A DNA stretch of 9,303 bases from Elusimicrobiota bacterium (GTDB taxonomy: Bacteria > Elusimicrobiota > Elusimicrobia > UBA1565 > UBA9628). This document shows positions 6,162-9,303 of this stretch, piece after piece. The notes beneath the pieces are model-generated. The model worked only from the letters and a program-made list of their open reading frames with translations. It made no database searches and was not told the origin of the DNA. The stretch lies in assembly GCA_023700845.1 (NCBI GenBank), contig JAMPYD010000050.1, positions 1-9,303 on the forward strand, in the 5' to 3' direction. The translations under genes were made by a program, and so were the position numbers. Position 1 is the first letter of the stretch, and the number at the start of each line of letters is the position of its first letter.

Positions 6162-6164
6162 CCC
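6136..6164 (-). repeat. Right-end 29-bp inverted repeat; encodes two C-termini on opposite strands
   Basis: This is the exact reverse complement of 5346-5374. On the plus strand it supplies the last residues NSTNLRA and stop (6159-6161) of the transposase. On the minus strand it supplies GSGTQIR and stop (6141-6143) of ArgH. Its AATTC/GAATT hairpin is preserved. Confidence 0.95.
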
Positions 6165-7481
6165 CAATGCGGACCAGCGCTTGTTGAGCTCGGCGCTCGT
6201 TTTTAGATGCCGTCGGTCGGATTTCTTGATTTCGCCGGCGAGCCAGGCCCAGTCGGGCTTGCCGGGGGCGCCGGAGTGCGAGGGGAGCTCCACCTGGCCG
6301 ACGGGGAGGGGGACGGCGACGGCGCGGGCGCGGTCGGCGACCTGGCGGTAGGCGGTGCGGAAGGGCATGCCGTCGCGGACGAGGGCGATGGCTTCGTGGG
6401 TGGCGAGGAGGTCAGAGGTGACGGCGGCGGCGCAGCGGTCCTCGTTGACCTTCAGCGATTCCGGCAGGCGGGCGGCGATCTCGAGCATCTGGCCCATCGT
6501 GTCGAGGGCGGCGAACAGCGGGCCCTTCGTCAGCTGGTAGTCGCGGTGGTAGCCCGAGGGCAGCTGGCCGATCATGAGGACCTGGTTGAGCCAGCCGGGG
6601 AACAGGGCGGCGCGGGCGCGGGTGAGCTCGACGACGTCGGGGTTCTTCTTCTGGGGCATGATGCTCGAGCCGGTCGTGAACGAATCGGAGAGCTTTAAAA
6701 AACCGAACTCGGCGGTGGAGTACAGAGAGAGGTCCCAGGCCAAGGTCCCCAGGTCCCGGGCGACGAGGCACAAGGACGAGAGCACGGCGGCCTCCAGGCG
6801 AGGGCGGCTCGATTGGACGCGCAAGGTGTTGCGCTGCACGCGGGAGAAGCCGAGGAGCTTGGCCACGCGCTCGCGCGGGAGAGGGAGCATGACGCCGTAG
6901 CCGGCGGCGGAGCCGAGCGGACAGGCGTCGGCCTCGTCGAAGGCGAAGCGCAGGGCGCGGCGCGCGTCGAGCAGGGCCTCGACGTGGGACGCGGCCCAGT
7001 GGCCGATCGTCGTCGGCATCGCGCGCTGAAGGTGCGAGTAGCCGGGGATCGGGCGCTCGTCCCACTTCGCGCCGAAGGCGGCCCAGGCGGAGGCGGCGGC
7101 GCCGGCGGCGGAGTCGAGGGCCAGAAGGCGGTCCTTCAGAAACAGGCGCAGGTTGACCTGGACCTGGTCGTTGCGCGAGCGTCCCGCGTGGACCTTGGCC
7201 CCGGTCTCGCCGAGCTTGGCGGTCAGCGCCTGTTCGACGGCGGTGTGGATATCTTCCTGCTCGCGGGTGATCTTGATCGTCTTCAGACCGCCGAGCGCCT
7301 TGCGGATGCGCGCGTATTCGGCCTTGGTGAGCACGCCGATGGAGACGAGGCCGGCGGCGTGCGCCAGGCTGCCGTAGACTTCGTAGGGGAGCAGGCGCGC
7401 GTCGAGCTCGGGGTCGGCCCCGACGGTGTAAGCCTCGACGGCGGCGTCGAGGTCGGTCTTGGTCTGCCAGAGCTTTTTCAT
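6141..7481 (-). CDS. argH: Argininosuccinate lyase
   Basis: It catalyses the last step of arginine synthesis, cleaving argininosuccinate to arginine and fumarate in the cytoplasm as a homotetramer. The 446-aa product shows HAGRSRNDQ (98-106), GYSHLQRAMPTT (147-158, catalytic His150) and the fumarase/aspartase superfamily signature GSSIMPQKKNPD (271-282) with the catalytic Ser loop. The length is close to the usual 450-470. The ATG at 7481 overlaps the stop of the M20 deacetylase gene (ATGA, 7478-7481), so it is the third gene of an argB-argE-argH unit. The oddity is the C-terminus: residues 440-446 and the TGA stop are encoded by the right repeat of the mobile element, so the native tail has been replaced from Gly440 on. 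The catalytic core is untouched, and the final helix region in this family is variable, so activity is probably kept. Confidence 0.95.
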   Translation of the reverse strand: MKKLWQTKTDLDAAVEAYTVGADPELDARLLPYEVYGSLAHAAGLVSIGVLTKAEYARIRKALGGLKTIKITREQEDIHTAVEQALTAKLGETGAKVHAGRSRNDQVQVNLRLFLKDRLLALDSAAGAAASAWAAFGAKWDERPIPGYSHLQRAMPTTIGHWAASHVEALLDARRALRFAFDEADACPLGSAAGYGVMLPLPRERVAKLLGFSRVQRNTLRVQSSRPRLEAAVLSSLCLVARDLGTLAWDLSLYSTAEFGFLKLSDSFTTGSSIMPQKKNPDVVELTRARAALFPGWLNQVLMIGQLPSGYHRDYQLTKGPLFAALDTMGQMLEIAARLPESLKVNEDRCAAAVTSDLLATHEAIALVRDGMPFRTAYRQVADRARAVAVPLPVGQVELPSHSGAPGKPDWAWLAGEIKKSDRRHLKTSAELNKRWSALGSGTQIR

Positions 7482-8533
7482 GAGGCCGCCTTGTCGAAGT
7501 AGGATCGGATCAGGTTCTCGTAGAAAGCGACCCCGGCCTCGAGCTCGGCGACCTCGAGGTATTCGTCCGGGGTGTGGGAGCGCTTCGAGTCGCCGGGGCC
7601 GGCCTTCACCGTGGGGATGCCCTTGAGGAACACCCAGTCGGACAATGTGGGGGAGCCGTAGGCGCGTCCCGAGGGGTTGGCGGCGAGCGCGGCCTGGACG
7701 ACGGGGTGGGCCGGGTCGGTTTCCACCGAGCCGAGGCGGTTGGAGCGGATCGTCACCTCGCCCTCGACGGTCTTCTTCACGAGGGCGATGATCTCGTCGG
7801 GAGAAACGGAAGGGGTGGTGCGGATGTCCACGACCAGCTTGCAGCGGTCCGGGATCACGTTGTGGCGCTCTCCGCCGGTGATCTGGGTCACGTGCAAGGT
7901 CGTGGCGCCCAAAGCAGGATGCTCCCGGTCGAACTTGATGTTCGACAGGGCCAGCACGTCCCGCGCCGCGGCTTCCACCGCGTTGACGCCGCCGCCGTGC
8001 GCCGCGTGCGCCGATCGGCCCTTGGCGATGATCTCGAGGAGGAGCAGTCCCTTTTGCGCGACGGCCGCCTTCAAGCCGGTCGGCTCGCCCACGACCGCCG
8101 CGTCGGGACGGGGCAAGGTCGGAAGAAGGACTTCGAGGCCCTGGCCGAGGACCTCTTCCTCGCAGGACGCGGCGATCAGCACCTTGCCTTTCGGCGCGTT
8201 TGACGCGAAGGCCTTTTGCGCGCCGATCATCATCGCCACGAGGCAGCCTTTCGCGTCGTTCGAGCCGCGGCCGTAGATCTTGCCGCCTTCGACGTCGGCC
8301 TTGAGGGGGTCCTTCGTCCAGCCCTGGCCCACCGGAACGGTGTCGGTGTGGGAATTCAGCAGGAGAAGGGGGCCCGCGCCGCCGTCGAGCGTCGCCGTGA
8401 GGTTGCGGCCGGTCTTCTTGGGCGTCAGGCCGAGCTCGAGGAACGCGCTCTCCAGGCGGGCGACCACCGCGTCCTCGTTGCGCGACTCGGACGGGATGCG
8501 GACGACCTCGCGCAGGAGCTCGACGGCGTTCAT
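7478..8533 (-). CDS. argE: M20 family deacylase, probably N-acetylornithine deacetylase
   Basis: This is a 351-aa metal-dependent amidohydrolase of the ArgE/DapE/Acy1 (peptidase M20) family. Visible site residues are SHTDTVP (61-67; metal His62, Asp64), GRGSNDAKG (88-96; bridging Asp93), CEEE (124-127; general base Glu125 and metal Glu126), GEPTG (149-153) and SHTPDEY (319-325; metal His320). The dimerisation lid is about 157-265, with the RSAHAAHGG and GGERHNVIPD stretches. Family members remove acetyl, succinyl or related acyl groups from amino acids. The position between argB and argH makes N-acetylornithine deacetylase (linear arginine route) most likely. N-acetylcitrulline deacetylase, as in Xanthomonas-type pathways, or a DapE/LysK activity cannot be excluded by sequence. 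It overlaps argB by ATGA (8530-8533) and argH by ATGA, so translation is probably coupled. Confidence 0.85.
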   Translation of the reverse strand: MNAVELLREVVRIPSESRNEDAVVARLESAFLELGLTPKKTGRNLTATLDGGAGPLLLLNSHTDTVPVGQGWTKDPLKADVEGGKIYGRGSNDAKGCLVAMMIGAQKAFASNAPKGKVLIAASCEEEVLGQGLEVLLPTLPRPDAAVVGEPTGLKAAVAQKGLLLLEIIAKGRSAHAAHGGGVNAVEAAARDVLALSNIKFDREHPALGATTLHVTQITGGERHNVIPDRCKLVVDIRTTPSVSPDEIIALVKKTVEGEVTIRSNRLGSVETDPAHPVVQAALAANPSGRAYGSPTLSDWVFLKGIPTVKAGPGDSKRSHTPDEYLEVAELEAGVAFYENLIRSYFDKAAS

Positions 8534-9303
8534 GCGATGAGCGGCTCCGGGGCGAGCTCGACGGCCTGGTATTCCTGGCGCTCGCGCTTCTCGACGATCA
8601 TCGTGCCGCAGCCGGCGTTGGTGAAGGTCTCGCGCAGCAGCGCGCCGGGCTTGAGGCCGTTGATGATGTGGGTCCGGCGCACGCCGCCCTTCAAGGCGCG
8701 CACGCAGGCCTCGATCTTGGGCAGCATGCCGCCGGTGAGGCGGCCGGCCTTCTTGAAGATATCGATCTCTTCGAGGTCGGTATATGAAACGAGGCTCGAG
8801 GGGTTGGTCACGTCCTTGAGCAGCCCCTCGGTGTCGGTGACGATGACGAGCTTCTCCGCCTTGAGCGAGCGGGCGATGGACTCGGCGATCGAGTCGGCGT
8901 TGATGTTGAAGATGTTCCCCATGGTGTCGGCGCCGAGGCAGGAGACGACGGGCGTCATGCCGGCGTCGAGCAAGGTGAGCAGGACCTTGGGGTCCACGCC
9001 GTCGATGTCGCCGACGAAGCCGAAGTCCACCTCGATCGGGGCCTGGCCCGGGGCGGGCTCGACCATGCGCTTGGGGCGCCGGTGCGCGGTGACGAGGCCG
9101 GCGTCCACGCCGGACACGCCGACCGCCGGCGTGTGGTGGGCGCGGAAGGAGGAGAGGATGTCGATGTTGAGCGTGCCGCCGTAGACCATCTTGGCGACCT
9201 CGAGCGTCTCCGCGTCGGTGACGCGGCGGCCGGCGATGATCTCGGGCTCGAGGCCGAGCTTCTTGGCGAGCTCGGTGGCCTGGTTGCCGCCGCCGTGCAC
9301 GAG
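8530..9303 (-). CDS. argB: Acetylglutamate kinase, lacking its N-terminus (extends past right edge)
   Basis: It phosphorylates N-acetylglutamate, the second step of arginine synthesis and often the feedback-controlled one. The frame is open to the right edge: the first codons read LVHGGGN, the internal glycine-rich motif of the amino acid kinase fold, so perhaps 40-70 N-terminal residues are outside the window. Counting from that Leu, the substrate region is GRRVTDAETLEVAKMVYGG (25-43), the central region contains FNINADSIAESIA, the nucleotide region is KLVIVTDTEGLLKD (151-164), and GGMLPK (191-196) carries the conserved Lys. The usual end GTMIV is followed by a short extra tail of about 20 residues (EKRERQEYQAVELAP...), which overlaps the next gene by ATGA at 8530-8533. 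Any feedback-sensing N-terminal helix would be outside the window. LysZ is an alternative, but argH in the same unit favours ArgB. Confidence 0.93.
   Translation of the reverse strand, partial: LVHGGGNQATELAKKLGLEPEIIAGRRVTDAETLEVAKMVYGGTLNIDILSSFRAHHTPAVGVSGVDAGLVTAHRRPKRMVEPAPGQAPIEVDFGFVGDIDGVDPKVLLTLLDAGMTPVVSCLGADTMGNIFNINADSIAESIARSLKAEKLVIVTDTEGLLKDVTNPSSLVSYTDLEEIDIFKKAGRLTGGMLPKIEACVRALKGGVRRTHIINGLKPGALLRETFTNAGCGTMIVEKRERQEYQAVELAPEPLIA

Larger units (their letters stand above)
5346..6164 (+). mobile_element. REP/RAYT-like element: Y1 transposase gene between perfect 29-bp inverted repeats
   Basis: The unit is 819 bp: left repeat (5346-5374), transposase gene (5418-6161), right repeat (6136-6164). 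The base composition is clearly lower in GC than its surroundings; by hand count 31 of 60 bases at 5521-5580 against 45 of 60 at 4921-4980, which indicates a foreign or recent origin. The flanks (TATGA on the left, CAATG on the right) show no target-site duplication, as expected for HUH single-strand transposition. The element sits between argH and the lipoprotein gene and overlaps the coding sequence of both. The intact transposase frame and identical ends suggest recent activity. The bounds assume that the shared 29 bp marks the true ends. Confidence 0.85.

Noticed and set aside
3312..6164. A CRISPR array based on three copies of a 29-bp repeat
   Set aside because: The copies are about 2 kb and 0.8 kb apart, one is inverted, and they bound a transposase gene; there is no regular spacer pattern and no cas gene.
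8216..9184. A 322-codon plus-strand open frame opposite the argB and argE genes
   Set aside because: It crosses the junction of two well-identified minus-strand genes and has no domain pattern; typical high-GC antisense frame.
9298..9300. GTG as the start of argB
   Set aside because: It encodes the Val of the conserved VHGGG motif that lies inside acetylglutamate kinases; the gene must extend beyond the window.

Overview
The window is GC-rich bacterial chromosome, densely coded, from a diderm organism. Three signal-peptide lipoproteins and a bifunctional class A penicillin-binding protein point to an envelope with peptidoglycan and probably an outer membrane. The phylum cannot be fixed from the sequence. 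A GC-rich lineage such as Elusimicrobiota, Myxococcota or a relative is a weak guess from overall style only.

Layout. The 3' end of a sensor histidine kinase gene (3-560, +) converges on a small lipoprotein gene (583-1161, -). A 125-bp divergent intergenic region (1162-1286) leads into a complete class A PBP gene (1287-3311, +). Directly after the PBP stop lies a solo copy of a short repeat (3312-3348). A two-gene lipoprotein operon follows on the minus strand: a 524-aa protein with four PPC-like repeats (3817-5391) and a 155-aa lipoprotein (3353-3820), joined by an ATGA overlap. Next is an 819-bp mobile element (5346-6164). It carries a Y1/HUH transposase of the REP-associated (RAYT-like) type and is bounded by perfect 29-bp inverted repeats. 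To its right is a minus-strand arginine operon, argB (partial, 8530-9303), argE-like M20 deacetylase (7478-8533) and argH (6141-7481), with ATGA overlaps at both junctions.

The most interesting feature is how tightly the mobile element is built into its neighbours. The right-end repeat encodes the last seven residues and stop codon of ArgH on the minus strand, and the last seven residues and stop codon of the transposase on the plus strand. The left-end repeat, on the minus strand, encodes nine residues of the signal peptide of the PPC lipoprotein, whose only good start codon also lies inside the element. The third, solo copy begins at the base after the PBP stop codon and has an internal 8-bp tandem duplication. 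The three copies make a nested arrangement in which 3312-6164 has the same outward-facing ends as the 5346-6164 element and would carry both lipoprotein genes.

Functionally, the arg genes give the N-acetylglutamate kinase, deacetylase and argininosuccinate lyase steps of arginine synthesis. The PBP polymerises and crosslinks peptidoglycan. The lipoproteins are probably envelope-located with unknown roles. No tRNA, rRNA or CRISPR array was seen.
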